DNA of 64,000 nt, taken from Actinomadura nitritigenes (GTDB lineage Bacteria > Actinomycetota > Actinomycetes > Streptosporangiales > Streptosporangiaceae). This document shows, in pieces, positions 8,214 to 16,700 of this stretch (the first letter of the stretch is position 1; every line of letters begins with the position of its first letter). The stretch spans positions 62,001 through 126,000 of the forward strand of contig NZ_JAGEOK010000003.1 in the NCBI RefSeq assembly GCF_017573545.1. Reading direction: 5' to 3'. The position numbers were made by a program, and so were the translations under genes. The notes below the pieces were generated by a model, which searched no databases, was not told the DNA's origin, and was given only the letters and a program-made list of their open reading frames with translations.

Positions 8214-9098
8214 GTGACCCTCGACGACCTCCGCGTGTTCGTCGCCGTCTGCGCGGCCGGCAACCTGAGCGCCGTCGCGCGCGACCTGTCCTGCAGCCAG
8301 TCCGCGGTCAGCCAGCACGTCAAGCGGCTCGAACGGGAGACCGGGCTGGTGCTGCTGGAGCGGCGCCCGCGCGGGGTGCTGCCCACCCGCGCCGGCCGGA
8401 TCCTGCACCGGGCCGCCACCGAGGGCATCGCCGGGATCGACGCGGCGCTGCGGCACCTGGACGACCTGCGCCGCGGCGTCGGCGGGACGGTCCGGATCGC
8501 GACGGGCGCCACCACCGTCCGGCACTTCATGGCCGCCGGGGTGGCCGCGTTCCGGGCCCGCCATCCCGAGGCGGCGCTGCAGTTCGAGACGGCGGGATCC
8601 AGCCGGCGCTGCCTGGAGACGGTGCGGGCGCACACCGCCGACCTGGCGTGGGTGACGATCGGCCCGCCGCTGGAGGGCGTCGAGCAGCGGGCGGCCTGCG
8701 AGCTGCCGTGGACGCTCGCCGTGCACGTCGACGACCCGCTGGCCCGCCGCGACTCCATCCGCCTCGACGACCTGGCGGGCATCCGGCACATCGAACTGCC
8801 CGCGCACTCGACGTCCCGCGTCCATCTGGAGACGCACCTCGAGCGGCACGGGGTCCGGCTGACGTCCACCACCAGCGTCGCCGACTGGGACACCGCGCTG
8901 CTGCTCGCCGAGCTCGGCCTCGGCCACGCGATCGTGCCGGCGCTGCCCGGCTGGGGCGGCGGCCGGGGCGAGGTGCGGCTGATCCCGATCGCGGACCTGC
9001 CGCCCCTCACGGCGGGATGGGCGGCGCGGAGCTGGGACGCGCTGAGCCCGCTGGCCATCGAGTTCGCCGACACCGTCCTGGCGCACCTGCGCACGTGA
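8214..9098 (+). CDS. LysR family transcriptional regulator
   Basis: The 294-residue product has an N-terminal winged helix (LDDLRVFVAVCAAGNLSAVARDLSCSQSAVSQHVKRLE, split by position across residues 3-40) and a periplasmic-binding-like effector domain from about residue 90. The start is set at the GTG 8214, which gives the usual LysR N-terminus. A TTG nine bases earlier is possible. The downstream neighbour is the convergent Dps gene and the upstream neighbour is unrelated, so no target can be inferred apart from itself. The effector is unknown. Confidence 0.87.
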   Translation: MTLDDLRVFVAVCAAGNLSAVARDLSCSQSAVSQHVKRLERETGLVLLERRPRGVLPTRAGRILHRAATEGIAGIDAALRHLDDLRRGVGGTVRIATGATTVRHFMAAGVAAFRARHPEAALQFETAGSSRRCLETVRAHTADLAWVTIGPPLEGVEQRAACELPWTLAVHVDDPLARRDSIRLDDLAGIRHIELPAHSTSRVHLETHLERHGVRLTSTTSVADWDTALLLAELGLGHAIVPALPGWGGGRGEVRLIPIADLPPLTAGWAARSWDALSPLAIEFADTVLAHLRT

Positions 9099-9177
9099 CC
9101 GTCCCGGCACCCCCGCGCACCCGGCCCGGAGGTGCGGGCGCGCTCAGGGCCCCGGGCGGGCGCGTGCCCCTCAAGAC

Positions 9178-9215
9178 ACGGAAAGGCCCGGCCTCGAGAG
9201 GCCGGGCCTTTCCGT
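9178..9215. terminator. Bidirectional terminator, perfect 17-bp stem
   Basis: ACGGAAAGGCCCGGCCT pairs exactly with AGGCCGGGCCTTTCCGT around a CGAG loop. The A-rich left base and T-rich right base give a partial U tract in either direction. It lies between the convergent LysR and Dps genes and should end both transcripts. Confidence 0.85.
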
Positions 9216-9274
9216 CCGGATCCGGGTCCGCGCCGAGGATCGCGGCGGCGCGGGGAATCCGCGTTCTATGGCGA

Positions 9275-9742
9275 TCAGGTCTGCGCCTGGAACATCCAGT
9301 GCTGCTTCTCCAGCTGGGCCGCGATGCCGATGAGCAGGTCCTGCGTGACGGGGTCCGGCTCGTCGGTGGCCGCGATCCGCTCGCGGAACCGCGCGATGAT
9401 CTGCGCCAGCACGTCGGTCACCGCCGCGACCACCTTGTCGTCGGCCAGGTACCCGGCCTCCAGCTGCGGGATCTCGGTGCGGTCGGCGACCGTGCGGGCG
9501 CGGCCGTCGGGGTTCACGCCGATCGCGACGGCGCGCTCGGCGACGTCGTCCTGGCCGGCGCGGGCGAGGTCGACGACCTCGTCCAGGTGCTCATGCACGA
9601 CCTTGAAGTTGCGACCGGTCAGGTTCCAGTGCGCCTGCTTGGCCACGAGCGAAAGATCGATGAGGTCCACCAGGGCGCCCTGCAGGGCCTGCCCGGTGAC
9701 CTTCAGTGCCTCGTCCGAGAGCGGGCTCTTGACGGCCGCCAT
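9275..9742 (-). CDS. dps: Dps family DNA-binding ferritin
   Basis: This 155-residue four-helix protein matches Dps mini-ferritins. The intersubunit ferroxidase signature is visible: KQAHWNLTGRNFKVVHEHLDEVVDLA holds His, Asp and Glu ligands at about residues 37-60. Dps dodecamers oxidise and store iron and coat DNA in stationary phase or oxidative stress. The ATG at 9742 follows AAGGAG at good spacing. An inverted repeat GTTGT-N5-ACAAC (9770-9784) lies in the upstream region and may be a control site. The gene stands alone, with its terminator shared with the LysR gene. Confidence 0.92.
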   Translation of the reverse strand: MAAVKSPLSDEALKVTGQALQGALVDLIDLSLVAKQAHWNLTGRNFKVVHEHLDEVVDLARAGQDDVAERAVAIGVNPDGRARTVADRTEIPQLEAGYLADDKVVAAVTDVLAQIIARFRERIAATDEPDPVTQDLLIGIAAQLEKQHWMFQAQT

Positions 9743-9895
9743 TGTTCAGGCTCCTTCCGCGTCGTTACGGTTGTCCGCTACAACGGGAAAGGGTGCCCCC
9801 CTATGCCGAGCTCATGCGTGAGGCCGCGCACACCCGCGGCCTCTGATCGGGCATGAACCCGGCGCCGCGGCTCGCACCGCGGTCCGGGGTGTGGG

Positions 9896-10249
9896 CTACG
9901 CGGCGACCATGTCGCCGCGGAACTCGCCGGTGATCTCCTCGGGGGTCTCCGGAATGCGCTCGGCGGGGATCCGCTCGTGCTCGGGCGCGCCCGCCATGAC
10001 CGGCTCGTGCTGCAGCTCGGCGAGGGCCAGCGAGTCGGCCACCTCCCTGAGCACGTGCGACAGCGGAACGCCCAGCGCCTTGCAGATCGAGGAGAGCAGT
10101 TCGGAGGAGGCCTCCTTCTGCCCTCGTTCGACCTCGGACAGGTAGCCGAGGGAAACCCGCGCGGCCGCGGAAACCTCACGGAGGGTGCGTCCCTGGCGCA
10201 GCCGCAGCTGCCGCAGTACGTCACCGAGCAGCTGGCGAAGCAGGACCAT
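9896..10249 (-). CDS. clgR: ClgR-like XRE family regulator of Clp protease genes
   Basis: The 117-residue protein has an XRE helix-turn-helix at about residues 12-60 ([20 protein letters not shown], then LSEVERGQ) and an acidic C-terminal tail ending in MVAA. In actinobacteria ClgR activates clp protease and stress genes, and the C-terminal alanines are reported to make it a Clp substrate, giving feedback. It lies last in the ftsK-rimO-pgsA-cinA cluster, as in related genomes. I chose the ATG at 10249 because GGGAGGGAG precedes it by 7 bases; an in-frame GTG/ATG ten codons earlier lacks this. It probably has its own promoter in the 111-bp gap after cinA. Confidence 0.85.
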   Translation of the reverse strand: MVLLRQLLGDVLRQLRLRQGRTLREVSAAARVSLGYLSEVERGQKEASSELLSSICKALGVPLSHVLREVADSLALAELQHEPVMAGAPEHERIPAERIPETPEEITGEFRGDMVAA

Positions 10250-10335
10250 CGTCTCGCTCCCTCCCTCAGTTCGGACCATCTGCCGGTTCCACCGTACCCG
10301 GCTTGACGGTGGCCATGGCAGACCGTTGATTTCGT

Positions 10336-10348
10336 GTTCGCTCGGAAC
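10336..10348. promoter_or_regulatory. Candidate ClgR box upstream of clgR
   Basis: GTTCGCTCGGAAC is a perfect 4-bp inverted repeat (GTTC-N5-GAAC) containing the GTTCGC half typical of reported ClgR sites. It lies about 90 bp upstream of the clgR start, in the gap after cinA, suiting autoactivation. The match to the known consensus is from memory and only partial. Confidence 0.35.
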
Positions 10349-10360
10349 GTAACGCTGTAA

Positions 10361-11656
10361 TCAGCCCCTAACTTCCCGATCTTCCCGAGCGTCCCCGGTC
10401 TCGACCTCGGCGTCAAGTCCCAGCAGGACGCGTCTGAGCAGCTCAAGCGCGTGCACGACGGTCATCCGGCGGATCACCGGGCGGATCTCCGGGCCGGTGC
10501 CGGGCACGGGGAGTTTCGGCCTGACCACGGTGCGCGTATTCCCGGGTCCGGTCACGCCGATATAGACCGTTCCCACCGGGTTGCCGTCCTGCGGCTCGGG
10601 GCCCGCGACGCCCGTCACCGCGAGCCCGTAGGTCGCGCCGAGCCGGTCCCGGACGCCCTCGGCCATCGCGGCGGCCACGTCCGGGTGGACGGCCCCGTGC
10701 TCGGCGAGCAGGACGTCGGAGACGCCGAGCAGGCGGTGCTTCAGCTCCGTCGCGTACGTCACCATCCCGCCCGCGTACGTCGCCGACGAGCCGGGCATCG
10801 CGGTCAGCTCCGCGCCGATGAGGCCGCCGGTCAGCGACTCGGCGACCGCGACGGTGGCCGAGCGCTCGGCGAGCAGCCGGTGGACGACGCGGTCCAGCGT
10901 GTCCGCCTCCACGCCGTAGACGACCGGGCCGAGCAGCTCGCGGACGCGCTCCTCGACCACCGCGAGCCGGCCCTCGGCGTCCGTGCCGGCCACCGTGATC
11001 CGGATCTTGACCTCGGCCGGATCGGGCAGGTAGGCGAGCTTCACCCCGTCCATCGCCTCGACCTCGGCGAGCCGCGTGGCGACGACCGACTCCCAGATCC
11101 CGGCGGTGCGCAGCGTCCGGCGGGCGACCGCGGGCAGCCCGGCGATCCCGGCCAGCTCCGGCAGCACCACCTCGTCCATGATCGTGCGCATCTCGAACGG
11201 GACGCCGGGCAGCGCGTAGACGATCCCGCCGTCCAGCTCGACGCGCAGGCCGGGGGCGGTGCCTGCGGAGTTGTGCAGCAGCACGGCGCCCTCGGGCACC
11301 TCGGCCATGCGGAACGCCATCGGCTGGAGCTCGCGGCCCGCCGCCTCGGCCCGCTCGTGCAGCCGCCGCTCCAGCGCCGGGTCGCGGACGAGCGCGACGC
11401 CCGCGGCCTCGGCGAGCGCGTCCCGGGTGAGGTCGTCGTAGGTGGGGCCGAGCCCGCCGGTGGTGATCACCGCGTCGGCGCGGGCCAGCGCGGACCGCAC
11501 CGCCGCGACGATGACGTCCGCCTCGTCGCCGACGACGACGCTGCGGGTCACGTCGACGCCGTGCTCGGCGAGCCGCTTGCCGAGCCAGGCCGCGTTCCCG
11601 TTGATGGTGTCGCCGAGGAGCAGCTCGTCCCCGACGGTGAGCAGTTCGACCCGCAT
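10361..11656 (-). CDS. cinA: CinA family protein (competence/damage-inducible, nicotinamide-nucleotide amidase)
   Basis: The 431-residue protein joins an N-terminal molybdopterin-binding-like (COG1058) domain, with GDELLLGDTINGNAAW and TTGGLGPTYDDLTRDA, to a C-terminal PncC amidase domain (AESLTGGLIGAELTAMPGSS, then AVTGVAGP). Full-length CinA proteins hydrolyse ADP-ribose and deamidate nicotinamide mononucleotide in NAD salvage. About 50 residues extend past the amidase core. I chose the ATG at 11656, preceded by GGAGGCGGAGG; earlier in-frame starts add a non-conserved Arg/Pro stretch. In Streptomyces it follows pgsA directly; here two extra genes lie between. Confidence 0.9.
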   Translation of the reverse strand: MRVELLTVGDELLLGDTINGNAAWLGKRLAEHGVDVTRSVVVGDEADVIVAAVRSALARADAVITTGGLGPTYDDLTRDALAEAAGVALVRDPALERRLHERAEAAGRELQPMAFRMAEVPEGAVLLHNSAGTAPGLRVELDGGIVYALPGVPFEMRTIMDEVVLPELAGIAGLPAVARRTLRTAGIWESVVATRLAEVEAMDGVKLAYLPDPAEVKIRITVAGTDAEGRLAVVEERVRELLGPVVYGVEADTLDRVVHRLLAERSATVAVAESLTGGLIGAELTAMPGSSATYAGGMVTYATELKHRLLGVSDVLLAEHGAVHPDVAAAMAEGVRDRLGATYGLAVTGVAGPEPQDGNPVGTVYIGVTGPGNTRTVVRPKLPVPGTGPEIRPVIRRMTVVHALELLRRVLLGLDAEVETGDAREDREVRG

Positions 11657-12223
11657 CGCCTCCGCCTCCCCGTCGCCGATCACCCGAATGTACCGGCGGG
11701 GGACGACGGTCCGGCCCGCGGCCGGCGGGCGGTTGCGGGCGACGGCGGCACGACCCGCCGGGTTGACCGCCATCGACGGCCAAATCAGGACGAAGACCTC
11801 TTTGGCCGACTAACACCTGCTCGCCCGATCAGTCCTCGCATATCGCATTTCGTTGGTCAAGAAAAACGCGAGCCGTGCATTGTGTCACACACCCGCCGGG
11901 CCCCGCACACTGCGCGTGAGTGGGAACGCGACCGAGGCGCGCATCGTCGCACCGCTCCGACCTGCGCCATTGCGCCGGCGGTCCACCATCGGCCAACCGC
12001 GCCGTCATTTTGTGAGTCAGAACTCATTTGCCATGTCGCGACCACTCCCCATTCACGGGGATAATTGCCAGTGCGGCCGCCATGAACGGGGCTGCGGGGC
12101 ACGACCGGGGTGGGCGTGCTCCCGCAGCCCGCATGGCGGCCGTGCTCGTCTCGGCCCGTCGGGGCCACCCGCCGTCCCGGTTCCCGGCCACCGGCCGTCC
12201 CGGTCCCCGGCCGCCCGTCGCGC
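11657..12223. other. 567-bp intergenic region between cinA and the DUF1990 gene
   Basis: No convincing gene is present. The centre (about 11770-12065) has lower G+C than its surroundings and should hold the cinA promoter. The right third contains a large hairpin at 12074-12142. Open frames here have poor codon-position bias and no recognisable domain. I see no tRNA or known small RNA. Confidence 0.5.
12074..12142. terminator. Large interrupted hairpin downstream of the DUF1990 gene
   Basis: An 11-bp stem (CGGCCGCCATG at 12074-12084 with 12132-12142) continues after a 4/1-nt internal loop into a perfect 10-bp stem (GGGCTGCGGG at 12089-12098 with 12121-12130), enclosing a 22-nt loop. It lies 81 bp past the DUF1990 stop on the minus strand. 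It could terminate that transcript or be part of a structured RNA. There is no T tract. Confidence 0.5.
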
Positions 12224-12736
12224 TCAGGGGCGTGCCAGGCGCCGCAGGACGGCCCCGCAGCGGCGCGCGTACGCGCGCTGGGCCAGCGGCCCGAGCGGCC
12301 CGGCCAGCCGCGCCGGCGCCGTCGCCGGGCGGCTGAACGAGGTGACGGTCAGCCACACCTCGCCCTCGTCGTCCAGATGCACGACGAACGACTCCTCCCC
12401 CGACTGCGGATGGCCCGGCAGCGTCCCGTACGCCCATCCGGCACGGCGGTCCTCGTCGCGCGTCCACACGACCCGGCACGGCGCGTTCAGCCGGAACGGA
12501 CCGAGCCCGATGCCCATCTCCACGCTCACGCCGGGTTCCGCGCGCGGAGCCGACGCCCGCACGCGCACGGGGATCGCCCGGTGCATCCAGAACTCCATGA
12601 GCGCGTCCGAGGCGTTGCGCATCGCGGCCGGCCCCGTGCCGACGAGCGTCCGCACCCGCAGGTGCCGGTAGCCCGCCGGCAACTCGGCGTCCCATGTCGC
12701 GCCGACCTCGGGATAGGTGAAGTCCTGCCCGCTCAT
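12224..12736 (-). CDS. DUF1990 family protein
   Basis: The 170-residue protein matches the pattern of DUF1990 (YndJ-like) proteins, a small START/SRPBCC-like fold of unknown function: FTYPEVGATWDAELPAGYRH at the N-terminus and later WAYGTLPGHPQSGEESF. There is no signal peptide or membrane segment. The ATG at 12736 follows GGAGG by ten bases. It is divergent from the MOSC gene across an 88-bp promoter region holding a minus-strand TTGACA near 12767. Together with the MOSC gene it interrupts the usual pgsA-cinA order, which suggests insertion. Confidence 0.75.
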   Translation of the reverse strand: MSGQDFTYPEVGATWDAELPAGYRHLRVRTLVGTGPAAMRNASDALMEFWMHRAIPVRVRASAPRAEPGVSVEMGIGLGPFRLNAPCRVVWTRDEDRRAGWAYGTLPGHPQSGEESFVVHLDDEGEVWLTVTSFSRPATAPARLAGPLGPLAQRAYARRCGAVLRRLARP

Positions 12737-12812
12737 CGGTGTGCGGCCTCCAAACTGACCAATCGATGTCAAGTATCGCCGGTTCTCCTGGCCACCCGCC
12801 CGGGCGCCGATC

Positions 12813-12824
12813 TACCGTCGCCTC
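12813..12824 (+). promoter_or_regulatory. Leaderless -10 element for the MOSC gene
   Basis: TACCGT at 12813-12818 ends six bases before the ATG at 12825 and no ribosome-binding site is present, so the MOSC transcript is probably leaderless. Confidence 0.5.
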
Positions 12825-13607
12825 ATGATCGCCGTCATCGCCGCACTGAACGTGTACCCCGTCAAGAGCGCGGCCGGCGTCCCGCTCGCCGAGGCGGACA
12901 TGACGCCGGACGGGCTGCGCCACGACCGGGCGTTCATGCTCGTCCGCCCGGACGGCCGGCACCTGTCGCAGCGCGAGGTGCCCGCCCTCGCGCTGGTCCA
13001 CCCTGCCTACGACGGGGTGAAGCTCACCGTCTCCTCGCCCCTCGCGGACGCGCCGCTGATCTGCGAGGCGGCCGACGGCCCGCCCCGCGACGTCACCGTG
13101 CACCGGCGGCCCTGCCAGGGGATCGACCAGGGAGACGACGCCGCCGGTTGGTTCTCCGACGCGCTCGGGCTGCCCTGCCGCCTGGTCCGCTTCACCGGGA
13201 CGCGCCCGACGATGCGCGGCGGCGGGACGCTGGCGTACGCCGACGGCTACCCGGTCTCGGTGCGGTCGCAGGAGTCGCTCGACGACCTGAACCGCCGGAC
13301 GGCCGGACCGCTCCCGATGAACCGGTTCCGCCCCAACATCCTCCTGAGCGGCCTCGGCCCCTACGGCGAGGACGGGGTGACCCGGCTGCGCGGCGCCGCC
13401 GAGATCGAGCTCATCAGGCCGTGCGGGCGCTGCGTCATCGTCAACACCGACCAGGAGACCGGCGAGCGCTCCCCCGCGACCCTGCGCGCGCTCGCCACGT
13501 ACCGCACCGGGCGCTTCGACGGCGCCCGCGAGATCGTGTTCGGACGCCTGGGCGTCCCGCGCGCGCTCGGCACGCTCCGGGTCGGCGACGAGCTGACCGC
13601 GTCCTGA
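12825..13607 (+). CDS. MOSC domain-containing protein
   Basis: This 260-residue protein has an N-terminal MOSC_N beta barrel (ALNVYPVKSAAGVPLAEADM) and a C-terminal MOSC domain. The conserved cysteine lies in RPCGRCVIVNTDQ, as in YcbX-type proteins. MOSC proteins handle sulfur or reduce N-hydroxylated compounds using a molybdenum cofactor, but the substrate here is unknown. It is the only plus-strand gene in a minus-strand housekeeping block and converges on pgsA with a 12-bp gap. It is probably a later arrival with the divergent DUF1990 gene. Confidence 0.88.
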   Translation: MIAVIAALNVYPVKSAAGVPLAEADMTPDGLRHDRAFMLVRPDGRHLSQREVPALALVHPAYDGVKLTVSSPLADAPLICEAADGPPRDVTVHRRPCQGIDQGDDAAGWFSDALGLPCRLVRFTGTRPTMRGGGTLAYADGYPVSVRSQESLDDLNRRTAGPLPMNRFRPNILLSGLGPYGEDGVTRLRGAAEIELIRPCGRCVIVNTDQETGERSPATLRALATYRTGRFDGAREIVFGRLGVPRALGTLRVGDELTAS

Positions 13608-13619
13608 CCCGCGAGAGGG

Positions 13620-14207
13620 TCAGCTGCGGGGAGCACGCCGCAGGCGCCACGCCTGGACGACGTAGTCCACGCCGGTGACCACGGTGACGATCAGCGCGGC
13701 GGCCATCGTGACCCAGCGCAGGTAGTCCAGCGGGCCGGGCAGGATGTAGAAGCCGATCGCGAAGACCTGCAGCATCGTCTTCAGCTTGCCGCCCTTGCTG
13801 GCCGGGATCACCCCGTACCGGATGACGACGAACCGCATCACCGTGATGCCGATCTCGCGGGCCATGATGACGGCCGTCACCCACCACCACAGCTCGCCCA
13901 GCGCCGACAGGCTGACCAGCGCCGCCCCGGTCAGCGCCTTGTCGGCGATCGGGTCGGCGATCTTGCCGAAGTCGGTGACCAGGCCGCGGGCCCGGGCCAG
14001 GTCGCCGTCGATCTTGTCGGTGACGGACGCGGCCGCGAACACCGCGAACGCGCCGATCCGCCAGCCGGTGCCGTCCATGAACAGCAGCCACACGAACAGC
14101 GGGACCAGCACGATCCGCAGCAGCGTCAGCGCGTTGGCGATGTTGTAGACGCTCGCCGGCGGCGGGTCCGGCGACCCGGCGACCGGCTCCGGCGTGCCCG
14201 CGATCAT
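13620..14207 (-). CDS. pgsA: CDP-diacylglycerol-glycerol-3-phosphate 3-phosphatidyltransferase
   Basis: The 195-residue membrane enzyme carries the CDP-alcohol phosphotransferase motif D-G-x2-A-R-x8-G-x3-D-x3-D, read as [20 protein letters not shown] with the final Asp just after. About five membrane segments follow a short proline-rich N-terminus. By homology it makes phosphatidylglycerophosphate from CDP-diacylglycerol and glycerol 3-phosphate. The start overlaps the rimO stop in ATGA, so the two are coupled. The paralogue making phosphatidylinositol phosphate has a similar motif, but the rimO-pgsA context supports this assignment. Confidence 0.88.
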   Translation of the reverse strand: MIAGTPEPVAGSPDPPPASVYNIANALTLLRIVLVPLFVWLLFMDGTGWRIGAFAVFAAASVTDKIDGDLARARGLVTDFGKIADPIADKALTGAALVSLSALGELWWWVTAVIMAREIGITVMRFVVIRYGVIPASKGGKLKTMLQVFAIGFYILPGPLDYLRWVTMAAALIVTVVTGVDYVVQAWRLRRAPRS

Positions 14208-15631
14208 GACACGTCCGCGACGAGGTCCACGCCCTCGCTGCCGGTGACCCGGGCGGCGACGATCTCGCCGAGGGCCAGGCCCTCGCCCCGGACCAGCACC
14301 GTGCCGTCCACCTCGGGCGCCTGGTGCGCGGCGCGGCCCTCGAACCCGCCGTCCACCTTGTCCTCCAGCAGCACGTCGATCCGCGAGCCGACGCGGTCCT
14401 CGGCGCGCTGCGCGGTCAGCTCCTCGGCCAGCTCCGACAGCTCCTCGACGCGGCGGGCGATCTCGTCCCGGTCGACCTTGCCGTCGAGGTTCGCGGCCTC
14501 GGTGCCGTCCTCGTCGGAGTAGCCGAACACCCCGACGGCGTCCAGCCGCGCGGCGGACAGGAACTCCACCAGCTCCTCGAAGTCGTCCTCGGTCTCGCCG
14601 GGGAACCCGACGATGAAGTTGGATCGCACGCCCGCCTCCGGGGCCTGCGCGCGGATCTGGTCGAGCAGCTCCAGGAACCGGACGCGGTCGCCGAACCGGC
14701 GCATGGAGCGCAGCACCGGGCCGCTGGCGTGCTGGAAGGACAGGTCGAAGTAGGGCGCGACGCCGGGCGTGCCGCAGATCGCCTCGATCAGCCCCGGCCG
14801 GGTCTCGGCCGGCTGCAGGTAGCTGACGCGGACGCGCTCGATGCCGTCCACCGCCGCGAGGCCGGGCAGCAGCTTCTCCAGCGCGCGGAGATCACCGAGG
14901 TCCTTGCCGTAGGACGTGGAGTTCTCGCTGACGAGGACCAGTTCCCGGACACCGTGGCCGGCGAGCCAGTGCGCCTCCTCCAGCACCTCCGCCGGGGGCC
15001 GCGACACGTACGCGCCGCGGAACGCCGGGATCGCGCAGAACGTGCAGCGCCGGTCGCAGCCGGACGCGAGCTTGAGCGGCGCCACCGGGCCGCCGCCGAG
15101 GCGCCGCCGCAGCACCCGCGGGCCGGACGCGGGCGCCACCCCGTCCGGCAGGTCGCCCTGCTCGCCGGAGGGGCCGCCGTGCCCCGGGATCGCCACGCCC
15201 TCCGCGGACGCGGACCGCTCGACCGGGCTGATCGGCAGCAGCGTGCGGCGGTCGCGCGGGGCGTGCGCCTCGCGCGCCCGGCCCTCCATCACGTCGTCGA
15301 GCCGCTCCCCGATCGACAGGTAGTCGTCGAAGCCGATCACCGCGTCGGCCTCCGGCAGGGCCTCCGCCAGCTCCCGGCCGTACCGCTCGGCCATGCAGCC
15401 GGCCGCGACGACCTTGGCGCCGGAGTCGTGCGCCGCGAGCAGCGTGTCGATGGAGTCCTTCTTGGCCGCCTCGATGAAGCCGCAGGTGTTGACGACCACG
15501 ACGTCGGCGCCGTCCGCGCCGTCCGACAGGTCCCACCCGGCGTCCTCGATGCGCGCGGCGAGCTCCTCGGAGTCCACCTCGTTGCGGGCGCATCCGAGGG
15601 TGATGAGCGAGACCTTGCGGCGAGTCGACAT
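14204..15631 (-). CDS. rimO: Ribosomal protein S12 methylthiotransferase RimO
   Basis: The 475-residue radical SAM enzyme has an N-terminal UPF0004 domain with cluster cysteines in [15 protein letters not shown] and [10 protein letters not shown], a radical SAM core with the CxxxCxxC motif CDRRCTFC, and a C-terminal TRAM domain. A Pro/Gly-rich spacer of about 50 residues separates the first two domains, as in other actinobacterial RimO proteins. It adds a methylthio group to an aspartate of ribosomal protein S12. TACCTT at 15638-15643 ends six bases before the ATG, so it may also be read from its own leaderless promoter. Confidence 0.95.
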   Translation of the reverse strand: MSTRRKVSLITLGCARNEVDSEELAARIEDAGWDLSDGADGADVVVVNTCGFIEAAKKDSIDTLLAAHDSGAKVVAAGCMAERYGRELAEALPEADAVIGFDDYLSIGERLDDVMEGRAREAHAPRDRRTLLPISPVERSASAEGVAIPGHGGPSGEQGDLPDGVAPASGPRVLRRRLGGGPVAPLKLASGCDRRCTFCAIPAFRGAYVSRPPAEVLEEAHWLAGHGVRELVLVSENSTSYGKDLGDLRALEKLLPGLAAVDGIERVRVSYLQPAETRPGLIEAICGTPGVAPYFDLSFQHASGPVLRSMRRFGDRVRFLELLDQIRAQAPEAGVRSNFIVGFPGETEDDFEELVEFLSAARLDAVGVFGYSDEDGTEAANLDGKVDRDEIARRVEELSELAEELTAQRAEDRVGSRIDVLLEDKVDGGFEGRAAHQAPEVDGTVLVRGEGLALGEIVAARVTGSEGVDLVADVS

Positions 15632-15726
15632 GCCCCTAAGGTAATGGGCCCGGGCAGCGCCGTGGACCGCCGCCCCGCCCTGGTGACCGAGCGGTCAGGT
15701 GCCGCCGGGCCCGGCGGGCGGGGGCC

Positions 15727-16482
15727 TCAGGCGGCGGCGGGGTCGTTGCGGTCGAAGCTGAGCCGCTGGACGCCCTTGCCCTTCCCGGGCGTGCCGATGT
15801 CCTTGCCGTTCACGGTGAGCCGGACGCCGCCGCCGATGCCGATCACCATGCTGATCTTCTTCTTGGCGGTCCACTTCTTCTGGTCGCCGCTGCGCAGCAC
15901 GCCGGAGTACAGCGCCTTGCCCTTGTCCCCGCGGACGTTGACCCACACCGTCCGCTTGGCGATGACCTCGACCTCGACCGTGGTGCGCGGCGCCGCCGCC
16001 ACCGGGTCGGTGGACTTGGCGGGCGCGGGCTGCGTCGGCTTCGGGGTGCCCGGCGAGGGCGTCCCCGCGACCTGCCGCGCGGTGTGCCGCTCGTGCCCGC
16101 CGTCGTGCCGGACGGCCTGGACCACCCCGGCGATCACCACGACGGCGAGGGCGAGCGCCATCGCCGCGCTCCAGTTCGCCGAGCGGCGCTCGCGGAACGG
16201 GATCGGGCGCTCCGGCTCGAACGCCGCCGTCGCCGACACCGGCTGCGGCGCGCCGCCGTGCGCGGCGTCGAACTCGCTGACCAGCGGTTCCGGATCGATG
16301 CCGATGACCCGCGCGACGCTGCGGATGTGCCCGCGCGCGTAGAAGTTGCCGCCGCAGGCGGAGAAGTCGTCGGACTCCATGCCGCGGATCACCGTCTCGC
16401 GGATCCGCGTCTGGAGACTGACCTGCGTCACCGAGAGACCCGCCTGCCGACGCTCCTGGGCCAAGGTCTCACCGATGCTCAC
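15727..16482 (-). CDS. RodZ-like helix-turn-helix membrane protein
   Basis: The 251-residue protein has an N-terminal HTH_25 domain (GETLAQERRQAGLSVTQVSL), one membrane segment near residues 107-130 (AAMALALAVVVIAGVVQAV), a Pro/Thr/Lys-rich linker, and a C-terminal DUF4115 beta domain. This is the architecture of RodZ, a cell-shape factor, though the actinobacterial role is less clear. The GTG at 16482 is preceded by AAGGAGG at 7-base spacing, which fixes the start well inside a longer open frame. It lies between ftsK and rimO, as in Streptomyces. Confidence 0.85.
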   Translation of the reverse strand: MSIGETLAQERRQAGLSVTQVSLQTRIRETVIRGMESDDFSACGGNFYARGHIRSVARVIGIDPEPLVSEFDAAHGGAPQPVSATAAFEPERPIPFRERRSANWSAAMALALAVVVIAGVVQAVRHDGGHERHTARQVAGTPSPGTPKPTQPAPAKSTDPVAAAPRTTVEVEVIAKRTVWVNVRGDKGKALYSGVLRSGDQKKWTAKKKISMVIGIGGGVRLTVNGKDIGTPGKGKGVQRLSFDRNDPAAA

Positions 16483-16700
16483 GCCGGGCCTCCTTCGAGC
16501 GCGTTCGCGGCTGGTTCCACGCTGATGCGACACCAGTCTAGAAACGGGAATGCCCGCTCGGCGAGCGCCAACACGTTCGAAACAGGGCAAGATTTCGCAT
16601 CATTCCGCCATGCCGTTCCTGGTATCCGGTGGCCATATGACGGTAACCGCGACGGCATTCCGTTGTTTCCCTGCGGTAAGTGCGCCGCGGGAGCGCCCGG

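Noticed and set aside
11853..12168. Possible small genes on both strands in the cinA-DUF1990 gap
   Set aside because: Both frames lack ribosome-binding sites and codon-position bias, and their translations show no domain.
14324..16342. Plus-strand open frame opposite rimO and the RodZ-like gene
   Set aside because: It covers radical SAM and HTH genes that are certain, and its translation has no structure.
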